Below, piece after piece: positions 1 to 7,415 of a stretch of DNA of 26,199 bases. This DNA is from a virus. The DNA is taken from positions 1 through 26,199 of IMG/VR virus record IMGVR_UViG_3300017975_000037; one strand, 5' to 3'. The stretch's first letter is position 1, and each line of letters begins with the position of its first letter. Position numbers and translations under genes: made by a program. The notes beneath the pieces are model-generated. The model did not search any database and was not told the DNA's origin. It worked only from the letters and a program-made list of their open reading frames with translations.

Positions 1-75
1 AAGTAGGCAGCAGAGAGCCGAGTGAGCTTCCGGGCGGAGCGGAGAAACCCGTTTGCGGGCGGCTTGGTCTAGAAT

Positions 76-107
76 GGTGACGCCGGAAGGGGCGCGGCGC
101 CGTCACC
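76..107 (+). promoter_or_regulatory. Hairpin abutting the start codon of the first gene
   Basis: GGTGACG (76-82) and CGTCACC (101-107) are exact inverted repeats, and the 3' arm ends directly at the ATG at 108. The purine-rich GGAAGGGG (85-92), the only Shine-Dalgarno-like run nearby, lies in the loop. If it forms, the stem would place the loop-borne ribosome site close to the ATG. The role is inferred. The 75 bases before it hold no feature I can support. Confidence 0.4.
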
Positions 108-1007
108 ATGGCATACGACATTTATGATCCGCCGAGCGGGCGAACGCGGCGATGGAGTCACCGCAAGAGCGGACGAACGGCGATGCCGTGGTGGGCGCGG
201 ATCCTGGTGACGGTTCTTGTTGCTGCGATCTTGTGGACGATTGCGTGGGATAGGGCGAACCGCTGGCTGCGGAAAAGTCGGGAGGCGCCGAAGAGCGCCG
301 CGACGGTGACGGCATCGTCGCAGCCGCGAGAAGCGGAATGGCAGGGCGAAACCTCCATGGCGCTTGAGGAGGCTTCGCGCCAGGCAGTCGCTGGAAATAT
401 CACGAAGGCGGAAGTGGCGCTGGACCGAGCGGCAGCAATGGTGACGGGGGCTCGATTCCGGTCGCAGAATGCAACGCCGGCATTTTTTGAGACGAGCGTG
501 GGTCAACTTGACCGCATCGTTGCAAGCCATCCTGAAAATGAACGACTGCGCGAACATGCGGCATTGATGCGGATTGAGCTGGCGCAGTTCCGATCCGCGA
601 TAGAGATTGCGCCACCGGAAGCGAGCGAAGCAAATCGCGTGGCGATCGGGGCGCCGCGCACACTCGCGCGAGACGCCACATTGGATCCGAGATCGGCCGG
701 CGGGAGCACGCTCGACGCGAGAGTGATGCCATCGAGCGCAGAAATATTGGAGCCGCCGGCTTCGCGGTTGTTTGTGGACGATGTGCGAGTGGAGAATTTG
801 ACGCTCGACGGCGCGACGCAGACGCTCGATGGAATGCACTGGAAGAACGTGACTTTTGTGGGCACGCGATTGCGGTATGAGGGCGGGGAATTGGATCTTC
901 AAAACGTACATTTCGTGCGGTGCACGTTCGGATTTACGACGGACGAGCGCGGAGTGAGGTTGGCGAACGCGGTCGCGCTCGGGCAGACTTCGCTAGTGAT
1001 CGACTAG
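108..1007 (+). CDS. Single-pass membrane protein of unknown function, phage head region
   Basis: I do not recognise this 299-residue protein. A basic N-terminal segment of about 25 residues (DPPSGRTRRWSHRKSGR) is followed by one hydrophobic segment at about residues 29-47 (WWARILVTVLVAAILW), so it is probably a type II membrane anchor with the rest outside the cytoplasm. The middle is Ala/Glu-rich and probably helical. The last 80 residues (from about 220) have short alternating hydrophobic and polar strands (VRVENLTLDG, HWKNVTFVG, LDLQNVHFVRC) like a small right-handed beta-helix or pentapeptide-type fold. It lies 58 bases before the portal gene on the same strand, so it is probably co-transcribed with it. 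An internal ATG at 183 would put the hydrophobic segment at the very N-terminus; I kept 108 because the basic leader looks coherent and a purine-rich run precedes it. Confidence 0.7.
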   Translation: MAYDIYDPPSGRTRRWSHRKSGRTAMPWWARILVTVLVAAILWTIAWDRANRWLRKSREAPKSAATVTASSQPREAEWQGETSMALEEASRQAVAGNITKAEVALDRAAAMVTGARFRSQNATPAFFETSVGQLDRIVASHPENERLREHAALMRIELAQFRSAIEIAPPEASEANRVAIGAPRTLARDATLDPRSAGGSTLDARVMPSSAEILEPPASRLFVDDVRVENLTLDGATQTLDGMHWKNVTFVGTRLRYEGGELDLQNVHFVRCTFGFTTDERGVRLANAVALGQTSLVID

Positions 1008-1089
1008 TTCGAATCCCAAGACAATTCAAACCGGTGCGGCGTCGAAGTGCGGCGCGAGTGAATTCGTGCGCCAACAAGGCGAGAGGCGA

Positions 1090-3591
1090 ATGGCCATCCA
1101 GAAATCGTTTCCGAAAGCGGATCCGGCGATTGTGGCAGTGGAAGGCCCGGCAAACGGTTCCGGCAGCGGAGTGGAGCCGGGAATGGGCGCGGGGGCGCGT
1201 CGAAGAGCGAGCGTTGTGGTGGACCCATCGGCGCGACATGCGCCCGCGGGCGGTTCGTCCATCGGCACCTCAATGAGAGCGTTGACGGCCCCCGCGAACG
1301 AGTCGGCGAGCGGCGCCGACAGCACGGAAGACTTTCCGTACGGGCCGAACAACGAGCAGCTTCCGGAGCGGTTGCAGGAAGCACTGCGGCGGCTGGTGCA
1401 GCAGTACTCGACGGAATCGGAGTCCACGCGGCGGCAGGAAATCCGGAGAATCAAGCAGGCGCACCAGTTCTGGCGAGGATTGCAATATTTGTGGTGGAAC
1501 GAGCGGGATCAGAACTGGCATCTGCCGTTCGAGCAGAAGATGACGAGCAGCTCATCGCTCGAGGATTTGCCGCGGTACGAATTCGTGACCAACATCTACC
1601 AGGCGTTTGGGCTGTCACTGGTGTCGGTGCTGTCGCAGGATGTGCCGCGGGTGAGATTCTTCCCTGCGTCGGCGCAGGCGGAGGAGGATGTGGCCGCGGC
1701 GAAGGCGGCGACGGAAGTGGCGGGGCTGGTCGAGCGAAACAACCGCGTAGGAAATTTGATTGTGGAGGAAGCGTTTCACTTGTGGGCGGACGGGAAGGTG
1801 GGCGCGTACGTCCGGTTCGTGGTGGATGGGCAGCGATTCGGATTCCATCCAGAGACGGAGATTGCGGGACGCGAAGTAAAGTTGGGCGCGGACGTGTATG
1901 TGTGCCCGAATTGCAGCACGGAGACGGAACCGAAGAGGGGGGAGGCAACGAGCGCCGTGGCAGGCGCGAACGTCGGTGGAGCCGCGGCGACGATTGATCA
2001 GTGTTCTGCATGCGGGGCGTTGCTGACGGAAGAGGATTTTGTGGCGGCAGAAATGGTGACGGTGCCGTCCGCCGAAACAAGATTGCGGGTGCCGAACGGG
2101 CAAGAGGTGATGACGATCGTCGGCGGGTTAGAACTGAAGACGCCACCGTGGGCCAACGAGATGCATGAGTATCCGTACCTGCAATGGAACGTGGAGGTAC
2201 ACAAAGCACGGTTGCGCGCGGCTTATCCACACGCGGCAGAGAAGATTGGCGCGCCGGTGGCGACGGGCGGACAGCAGTATGAGCGCCTGGCGCGACTGGC
2301 TCAATCGCAGGGCGGACCGCTGACGGAGGGGGGAGATTTCAACATCAACCTGGTCACGTTTCAGAGGACATGGCTGCGGCCGTGGGCATTTTTTGAACTG
2401 GAAGACAAATCGCTGCGGGATGAACTGCTGGAACTGTTTCCGGACGGTGCCTACATCGCACTTGCGGGGGACACGTACTGCGAATCGCGCAATGAAAATA
2501 TGGACGACCACTGGCGCGTGATGCATGCTCTTCCGGGCGATGGATCGAGCGGGCGGCCGGCGCTCGGGGACGCGCTGATCAGCGTGCAGGAGCGGTTTAA
2601 CACGCTATCGAACTTGCAGATCGAGACGTATGAGTACGGGATCCCGCCGATTTATGCCGACAGCGATGTGCTCGATTTTGATGCACTGCAAAATCAGACC
2701 ACGGAACCAGGGGCGCACTATCCGGCGCGAGCGAAACCCGGTCAGTCGCTTGCGGCGGGATTTTTTCAACCCGCGCCAGCAGAAATTCCTCCCGACATGG
2801 CGGAGCATGCCGCCAATTTGATGGGGCCGGTGGCGCAATTCTTGACCGGCGCATTCCCGGCGCTTTTTGGCGGGGCGATGGCGAATAATGACACCGCGTC
2901 GGGCTATGCGATGGCGCGCGACCAGGCGATGGGGCGGATAGGACTCGTGTGGCGCAGGATGAAATTTTTCCACGCGGACGTCATGTTGCTGGCGGTGGAT
3001 TGTTTCCGGCGGAACCGGCCGAATGATGTTGAAGTGACACTACTGGGGGCGGGCGCGGCATTCGAGTCGAAATGGATCCGGCTGGCGGATTTGAAGGGAA
3101 ATCTATTCAGTTATCCGGAAACGGACGAACAGTATCCGACGCTGTGGTCGCAGCAGCGCGCGGTGCTACTGCAGTTGCTAGCGAACCCCGATCCCGAGCT
3201 CCAGGCGGTGCTGGCACATCCGGAGAACATGGCGCTGATCAAGCGGCTGATTGGACTAGAGGAGTTCGTCATTCCGGATGAAGAGTCGCGAACGAAGCAG
3301 TACCGGGAAATCGCGCAACTCGTCGGCGAAGCGCCGGTGGTGAGCCGCGACAGGGTGAGCGGATCGGAAACGATTTTACCGAGCATCTTGCCGGATGAGT
3401 TTGCGGACAATCACCAGGTGGAGCTAGAAATTTGCATGCGGTGGTTTTCGGCGGATGCGGGACAAGTGGCGAAGATTGAGGCGCCGGCGGGCTACGCCAA
3501 TGTGCGGGCGCACGCGATGCTACATAAGGCTTACATGATCAAGCAGGCGCCGGGCGCACCAGTGATGGCGAAGGCGAAACAGAGGCTGTGA
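1090..3591 (+). CDS. Phage portal protein (P22-size), with inserted zinc ribbon
   Basis: This protein of about 833 residues most likely forms the dodecameric portal ring through which DNA is packaged and ejected. Support comes from its size, its place before scaffold-like and capsid genes, and its texture: a flexible Ala/Gly/Ser-rich N-terminus (to about residue 75), a helical entry region (RRIKQAHQFWRGLQYLWWNE), a segment with FVTNIYQAFGLSLVSVLSQDVPR, and a long alpha/beta body with a Met/Ala-rich helix near NNDTASGYAMARDQAM. No terminase is visible, so the call is by context. A treble-clef-like zinc ribbon (Cys272-x2-Cys275 and Cys305-x2-Cys308) interrupts the body, which is unusual. The start is taken as ATG 1090 because GAGAGG lies 4 bases upstream; an in-frame GTG at 1066 would add 8 residues. 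The stop is followed 28 bases later by the end of a convergent gene. Confidence 0.75.
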   Translation: MAIQKSFPKADPAIVAVEGPANGSGSGVEPGMGAGARRRASVVVDPSARHAPAGGSSIGTSMRALTAPANESASGADSTEDFPYGPNNEQLPERLQEALRRLVQQYSTESESTRRQEIRRIKQAHQFWRGLQYLWWNERDQNWHLPFEQKMTSSSSLEDLPRYEFVTNIYQAFGLSLVSVLSQDVPRVRFFPASAQAEEDVAAAKAATEVAGLVERNNRVGNLIVEEAFHLWADGKVGAYVRFVVDGQRFGFHPETEIAGREVKLGADVYVCPNCSTETEPKRGEATSAVAGANVGGAAATIDQCSACGALLTEEDFVAAEMVTVPSAETRLRVPNGQEVMTIVGGLELKTPPWANEMHEYPYLQWNVEVHKARLRAAYPHAAEKIGAPVATGGQQYERLARLAQSQGGPLTEGGDFNINLVTFQRTWLRPWAFFELEDKSLRDELLELFPDGAYIALAGDTYCESRNENMDDHWRVMHALPGDGSSGRPALGDALISVQERFNTLSNLQIETYEYGIPPIYADSDVLDFDALQNQTTEPGAHYPARAKPGQSLAAGFFQPAPAEIPPDMAEHAANLMGPVAQFLTGAFPALFGGAMANNDTASGYAMARDQAMGRIGLVWRRMKFFHADVMLLAVDCFRRNRPNDVEVTLLGAGAAFESKWIRLADLKGNLFSYPETDEQYPTLWSQQRAVLLQLLANPDPELQAVLAHPENMALIKRLIGLEEFVIPDEESRTKQYREIAQLVGEAPVVSRDRVSGSETILPSILPDEFADNHQVELEICMRWFSADAGQVAKIEAPAGYANVRAHAMLHKAYMIKQAPGAPVMAKAKQRL

Positions 3592-3619
3592 GCGCTGCGC
3601 AGCCGGGCACCGGGAAGAA

Positions 3620-4492
3620 CTAAAGCGTGCGCTCGATCGAGCTGCTCGAGACGCGCGAGGAGCCGTAAGCACTGCGCTGGGCCGGCGGAGGAGCGACAAG
3701 ACGGACGACATGGAGCAAGCGCTCGGGCTTGAAGGGCTTGGCCATGCAGACGACCGCACCAAGCTGATGGCTCGCGGAATAGTCGGCGGGCTGAGCCGAG
3801 CGCGTGAGCAGAATCACGGGCACGCGCTGCAGGCGATCATTGCGCTTGATGATGAGACAGAGATCGTGGCCGGACATGTCCTCGGCTTCAACTTCGGCGA
3901 GGAAGGCAGCGGGAGTCGTGGTGCGCAGGACTTCGAGAGCCTGCTGCGCAGTGGGAACAATGACGACGGTGTAACCGTCATTCTGTAGAATGGCGCGCAT
4001 AGTATCGGCGATGCGCTGATCGGGTTCGACCGCGAGGACAATGGACTGCTGTTTCAAAGTCGAGGCGGATTCCGAGTTGGCGCCGCAGACGTAGGGGTCG
4101 GAGGAGGCGGCTTTCTTTTCGCTCTTGGCCTCGGCCTTGGCGGATAGAAATTGAATGGCAATGGCGAACTGGCCGTCATCGGATTTGGTGACGCGCACGA
4201 TTTCGGCGGGCTGAGCCTGATTGAGGGCCGCAGCGGCGCTGGAGTAGGGGAAGGTGACGTCCAGCCGGAGACCCTTCCAGTAGCCGGCGCGGGCGCTCAT
4301 GAAGAGCAGGCCGTCGCGTGAGACGTCCACGCTCTTGCAAATTTCCTCAATCGGGTCGGGGGAGTTCGCAGCCTTGATGTGAACCTGGGCAGAGATTTTC
4401 GCACGCTTGCGGCGGCGGCGTTCCACTCCATTGTGTCCAGGTCCAGCGGATTTAACGGGTGCTTCTGCGGAGTCAACAGTCATCGTGCTCAT
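3620..4492 (-). CDS. PilZ domain plus degenerate receiver (REC) domain protein
   Basis: This 290-residue protein joins two bacterial signalling domains. Residues about 22-118 match PilZ, the c-di-GMP binding fold: an Arg cluster ERRRRKR (24-30) and the D-x-S-x-x-G motif DVSRDG (56-61). Residues about 150-268 match a response-regulator receiver: IVLAVEPD (first strand), LLTRS with Thr230, and the conserved Lys252 in AKPFKPERLL. The phospho-acceptor Asp is replaced by Glu200 (LAEVEAEDMSG), and the acidic pair of the Mg site reads Glu156-Pro157, so it is probably a pseudo-receiver locked in one state. No DNA-binding or output domain follows; the tail is Ser-rich. It is encoded against the phage genes, between portal and scaffold, and diverges from the scaffold gene across a 220-base gap. 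The ATG at 4492 has AGGTGTGGG just upstream. It is probably a moron gene or a host-derived insertion. Confidence 0.85.
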   Translation of the reverse strand: MSTMTVDSAEAPVKSAGPGHNGVERRRRKRAKISAQVHIKAANSPDPIEEICKSVDVSRDGLLFMSARAGYWKGLRLDVTFPYSSAAAALNQAQPAEIVRVTKSDDGQFAIAIQFLSAKAEAKSEKKAASSDPYVCGANSESASTLKQQSIVLAVEPDQRIADTMRAILQNDGYTVVIVPTAQQALEVLRTTTPAAFLAEVEAEDMSGHDLCLIIKRNDRLQRVPVILLTRSAQPADYSASHQLGAVVCMAKPFKPERLLHVVRLVAPPPAQRSAYGSSRVSSSSIERTL

Positions 4493-4649
4493 CCCACACC
4501 TCAGAATTTTTTGCAGGGGGCGAGGGCGGCGCTAAGGGCACTGCCCGTCGAAGGGGTCTCGGGATTCTCTCACTTCCCCCGCTGTACGTACTTTTACTTA
4601 GGAAGCGCGAAGCAAGGAATAGTACCTTGGTTTCAATTTGGGAAACCTT

Positions 4650-4678
4650 TTGGCAAGGCATGACTAGTACCGCATAAG
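4650..4678 (+). promoter_or_regulatory. Candidate sigma70-type promoter for the scaffold gene
   Basis: TTGGCA (4650-4655) and CATAAG (4673-4678) are separated by exactly 17 bases and match the -35 and -10 consensus at 5 of 6 and 4 of 6 positions. They lie 35 bases before the scaffold start, in the divergent gap between the PilZ-receiver gene and the scaffold gene (4493-4713). That gap is poorer in GC than its surroundings and should also hold the promoter for the leftward gene, for which I see no convincing boxes. Confidence 0.4.
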
Positions 4679-4713
4679 TCTTTATAGCAGAGGTGATTAC
4701 GAAGGAGTGGAGC

Positions 4714-5802
4714 ATGACGCCACATGTAGCGACGCCACCGGTTGTTTTGCCGCAGAAAAGTGAGGCGTCTCCGCCAACCGTGAAAGGAAAAGCGGAACCG
4801 ACGTGCGGGAATTTGAGGCGGAACGCGACGGATGAGGAGATCCTGGGACTTGAAGCCAAGACCGGGAAGGGCTCACGCGCCGTGCCGGAAGTTGAGCCTG
4901 GTCCTGATGCGCGTGAACACGACGACGAAGCAGGAGCTGGCGAGGGGAATGCCGGAAAGCTGAACGAACTGCTGGAGGCGAATCCGGAGCTAAGGTCCGT
5001 GTGGCAAGAAGCGCAGGAGTACCGCAAGGTATTCGCGACGCCGCAAGAGGCTCAAGCGGCCACGGCACTGCTGGCAGACCTGGACAAGATGGATGCGCTG
5101 TTCTTTTCAGGGCGGCCGGAAGATCACAGGGAACTCGCGAAATCAATTGCGGAGCTTGATCCGACTGCATTTGCGTCGCTGGCGAGGGCGATCAACGCGC
5201 ATTTGGCGAATGGCGCGACGCGGGAGGGTCAGGACGGTTCATCAGCGAAGAACACTTCGGCAGAGGATCAAGCGCGGAACACGGAACAGAATCGTGAGCG
5301 GCCGGAAGCGCCAGGTTTGAGCGAGAGGCAAGCCGAGTTTTTCCACGGGGCGAATGCGTCGGCGGTGGAAGGGGTTCTCGAGGCTATCGAGGGGCAAGTA
5401 GAACGATTGCTGCCGGAGGGAGTTTCGAGGAGCGCGCGGTCGCGAGTAGTGGGGGAAATTTACAGGGAGCTGGATACGTCATTGCGCTCGAACCGTCAAT
5501 TGGCCCAGCAATTGCGAGAAGCTTTCCGGTCCGGATCGCAGGATACTGATCATCAACGCGCCGTGGTGGCGCTGATTGTGGGGCGTGCGAGGCAGGCGCT
5601 GCCGGGCGTAGCGAAGAGGGTGCTGCAGGAATGGACTTCGACGCTGGTGACGGCGAATCAGGAGAGGCGCGCACGGCAGCGGACTGCGGAGCGGCGGGTG
5701 GACATCGCGGGAAGTGGGTCGGGGAATGATGGGCGTCGGGGGATGAAGCCCCGGGATATAGATTATGCGCGGATGTCGGATGCGGACATTCTGAATCTGT
5801 AG
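4714..5802 (+). CDS. Probable phage scaffolding protein
   Basis: This 362-residue protein is highly charged, largely helical and has no cysteine-rich or enzymatic motif. It has an acidic, Pro/Gly-rich N-terminus, a helical block (KLNELLEANPELRSVWQEAQ), a second block around 195-310, and a basic C-terminal third (RRARQRTAERRVD) that ends in a short acidic peptide, YARMSDADILNL. Acidic/helical body plus basic tail, upstream of the capsid gene, is the usual layout of scaffolding proteins, where the basic helix docks on the coat protein. The start is ATG 4714 because AAGGAG sits 6 bases upstream; a GTG at 4693 has no ribosome site. Normally scaffold and coat genes are adjacent; here two other genes (5816-7197) lie between them. 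Identity by position and composition only. Confidence 0.6.
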   Translation: MTPHVATPPVVLPQKSEASPPTVKGKAEPTCGNLRRNATDEEILGLEAKTGKGSRAVPEVEPGPDAREHDDEAGAGEGNAGKLNELLEANPELRSVWQEAQEYRKVFATPQEAQAATALLADLDKMDALFFSGRPEDHRELAKSIAELDPTAFASLARAINAHLANGATREGQDGSSAKNTSAEDQARNTEQNRERPEAPGLSERQAEFFHGANASAVEGVLEAIEGQVERLLPEGVSRSARSRVVGEIYRELDTSLRSNRQLAQQLREAFRSGSQDTDHQRAVVALIVGRARQALPGVAKRVLQEWTSTLVTANQERRARQRTAERRVDIAGSGSGNDGRRGMKPRDIDYARMSDADILNL

Positions 5803-5815
5803 GCGGGCGGTCGCG

Positions 5816-6418
5816 ATGCCTTTCGTCAACGGAAAGTTTTACATGAATCCGGCGTATGGCCGGGCAATAGAGAGGGCCAGGGACGCTGCGCAAAATTCGA
5901 GTGAGGCCTCAGGTGAGCACTGGGTGACTATCGATGGGCGGCACGTGCTGATACAAGAGGAGAATGACGAACACGCTGGCACTCGACATGCGGCAAGACA
6001 GAAATCGCAGGCGCAAAGCAGTGAAACGCCAAAGCCCAAGGGACTGCCCACATCCGGTGCGGCTAGTATCTATGCTGATAAATTCCAAGGAAGAAAGACC
6101 GCGAATGGAGAGACGTTCGACCAGGACGGATACACCGCAGCCCTACTTCCGCGGAGCCGATGGCAGGCAGTGAAGCTAGGTACACACGTCGAATTGACTC
6201 ACAACGGCAACAGCGTGGTCGTAGAAATCAATGATAGGGGCGAGGGAGATAGGAATCCTGAGTCCCCCCGAACGCTTGACCTTTCGCGGACGGCGGCGTC
6301 CGCCTTGACCGACAAAGAAATTAACGACGACGAGGATTCAAGAAACGTGGGCCTCATAACTTTGGATAAGATTAAGGTGGTGTCAAGGGATACTCCTTTA
6401 GGGCCGGTAGATCGCTAA
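5816..6418 (+). CDS. RlpA-like double-psi beta-barrel protein with virion-type leader
   Basis: Residues about 79-192 of 200 match the RlpA/DPBB fold: GAASIYADKFQGRKTANGE (81-99), YTAALL, LGTHVELTHNGNSVVVEINDRG with Asp140, and TLDLSRTAASAL (153-164). RlpA proteins are lytic transglycosylases that cut peptidoglycan glycans lacking stem peptides. The His that RlpA has in its TAAH motif is Leu110 here, so catalysis is uncertain. There is no signal peptide; instead a distinct leader (MPFVNGKFYMNPAYGRA ... HWVTIDGRHVLIQE, 1-48) and a polar linker (49-78) precede the barrel, suggesting delivery with the virion rather than by Sec. A hand count of one 60-base line (6061-6120) gives 27 G/C, against 41 in a capsid line (7561-7620), so this gene looks foreign to its neighbours. 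It starts 13 bases after the scaffold stop and is followed 14 bases later by a Sec-exported protein. Confidence 0.75.
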   Translation: MPFVNGKFYMNPAYGRAIERARDAAQNSSEASGEHWVTIDGRHVLIQEENDEHAGTRHAARQKSQAQSSETPKPKGLPTSGAASIYADKFQGRKTANGETFDQDGYTAALLPRSRWQAVKLGTHVELTHNGNSVVVEINDRGEGDRNPESPRTLDLSRTAASALTDKEINDDEDSRNVGLITLDKIKVVSRDTPLGPVDR

Positions 6419-6432
6419 GGTGGTGTGAAAAC

Positions 6433-7197
6433 ATGCGGGCGCGTGCTGGGCGGGTTTTTCAGTTCGCTCTGATTGTAGTGTGGCTTGCGCTATGCTGCCG
6501 GACTGCCAAAGCGCAGAGCGTCGTTTTCAAGCAATTTCCTGGACGGGAGGGAATTGGGATTCTATGTTGGAGCAACCCGGTGGAAGGGGCCGGTTTCATA
6601 TCGCAAATTGTAGTATTTCAGACGAATCATAATGGGAGCACAAGAATACTGTGGGAGTCATCGCTCGACAATTCGTACTCTCCCGAGATCCGATTCATTC
6701 CGGAGATTGTGTTGGAGGGGCTGCCTCTTGCGTTGGTGGAACGCAAGACGGGCGCCGCATCGGGGGAACTGGATGTAATTGGGAGGAAGGCTGGACGGGT
6801 GGTCGTCCTGGGTGAGCTAGAGGGTTTCGAGTTTGAGATTACAAGGCTGGAGGATGCCAAATTACCATTCGTTGTGGCTCATCAAGACGCGAACATTCTG
6901 GACGTCCCGGAAATATACCGTTGGAACGGAAGCCGGTTTCTAGAGGATAGCCGTTCGCACCCGGACTACTATCGGGAACTGCTGGCTGAAGACAGAAATA
7001 AGCTCACTAAGGATACAAGTGGGGTGGTTCTGTTGAATTTAGCGCGGATCGCTTTGCTTTCAGGTGATCGAGCTGATGCGAGAGGGATTCTGGAGAGTGC
7101 ACTTTCGAGAGAGCGCAGCAAGGGGGATGAAGCCGACAAGGAGACAATTCGACGAATTGAAGTTGCACTCCGCTCCCTAACGCGAAACACGGAGTGA
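6433..7197 (+). CDS. Sec-exported protein of unknown function, possible partner of the RlpA-like protein
   Basis: I do not recognise this 254-residue protein. Residues 1-28 form a clear signal peptide: basic MRARAGR, a hydrophobic core FQFALIVVWLALCC, and a likely cleavage after TAKA. The mature part is beta-rich at first (VVFKQFPGREGIGILCW, ISQIVVFQT, GRVVVLGELEGFEFEI) and ends in helices (LARIALLSGDRADARGILESALSRE), the last part resembling a single TPR-like hairpin. It starts 14 bases after the RlpA-like stop, so the two are probably co-transcribed. It is also poorer in GC in places (24 of 60 in line 6601-6660, hand count). Possible roles are immunity against the hydrolase, superinfection exclusion or a virion accessory factor; none can be chosen from sequence alone. 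Confidence 0.65.
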   Translation: MRARAGRVFQFALIVVWLALCCRTAKAQSVVFKQFPGREGIGILCWSNPVEGAGFISQIVVFQTNHNGSTRILWESSLDNSYSPEIRFIPEIVLEGLPLALVERKTGAASGELDVIGRKAGRVVVLGELEGFEFEITRLEDAKLPFVVAHQDANILDVPEIYRWNGSRFLEDSRSHPDYYRELLAEDRNKLTKDTSGVVLLNLARIALLSGDRADARGILESALSRERSKGDEADKETIRRIEVALRSLTRNTE

Positions 7198-7393
7198 TCG
7201 TACTGCGATTTTTGATGGCGGACAGAATCAAGACGGTCCGACGAAGAGCAGCAAGAATTACCAACCCCAGTCCGAAGAGGACACCCCGCCCAGTGCCCTG
7301 AATGAAGGGCGTAATTGGAAGAAGGCCGGCTTAGAGCCGGCTTTTTTATTTTGCGGAAGAGAGCGCGTGGGCAGCGCAACGGAAAGAAGATAA
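7181..7393 (+). pseudogene. Orphan coding-like stretch without a start codon
   Basis: An open frame of 70 codons runs from just after a stop at 7178-7180 to TAA 7391-7393, shifted by one base from the end of the upstream gene. It has no ATG, GTG or TTG early in it. From about 7246 to 7333 its third codon positions are mostly G or C and the translation is protein-like (FDGGQNQDGPTKSSKNYQPQ, then SEEDTPPSALNEGRNWKKAGL). The coding-like part ends where the terminator stem begins. It looks like the displaced C-terminal end of an older gene, perhaps a former end of the RlpA-type protein upstream. No family recognised. Confidence 0.35.
7322..7347 (+). terminator. Rho-independent terminator before the capsid gene
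   Basis: GCCGGC (7325-7330), a 5-base loop TTAGA, GCCGGC (7336-7341) and six T's (7342-7347) form a classical intrinsic terminator; the outer A-A-G can also pair with the T run. It would end transcription from the scaffold/RlpA/exported-protein unit 68 bases before the capsid start, so the capsid gene needs its own promoter or partial read-through. No convincing promoter boxes are visible between 7348 and 7415. Confidence 0.8.
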
Positions 7394-7415
7394 ACCCAAG
7401 GGAGATTCGAACAAC

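Noticed and set aside
69-911. Long leftward frame opposite the first gene
   Set aside because: Arg/His/Pro-rich translation with no recognisable fold; a shadow of the forward gene, common in high-GC DNA.
1491-1997. Forward frame inside the portal gene
   Set aside because: Gly/Arg low-complexity translation in an alternate frame of the portal.
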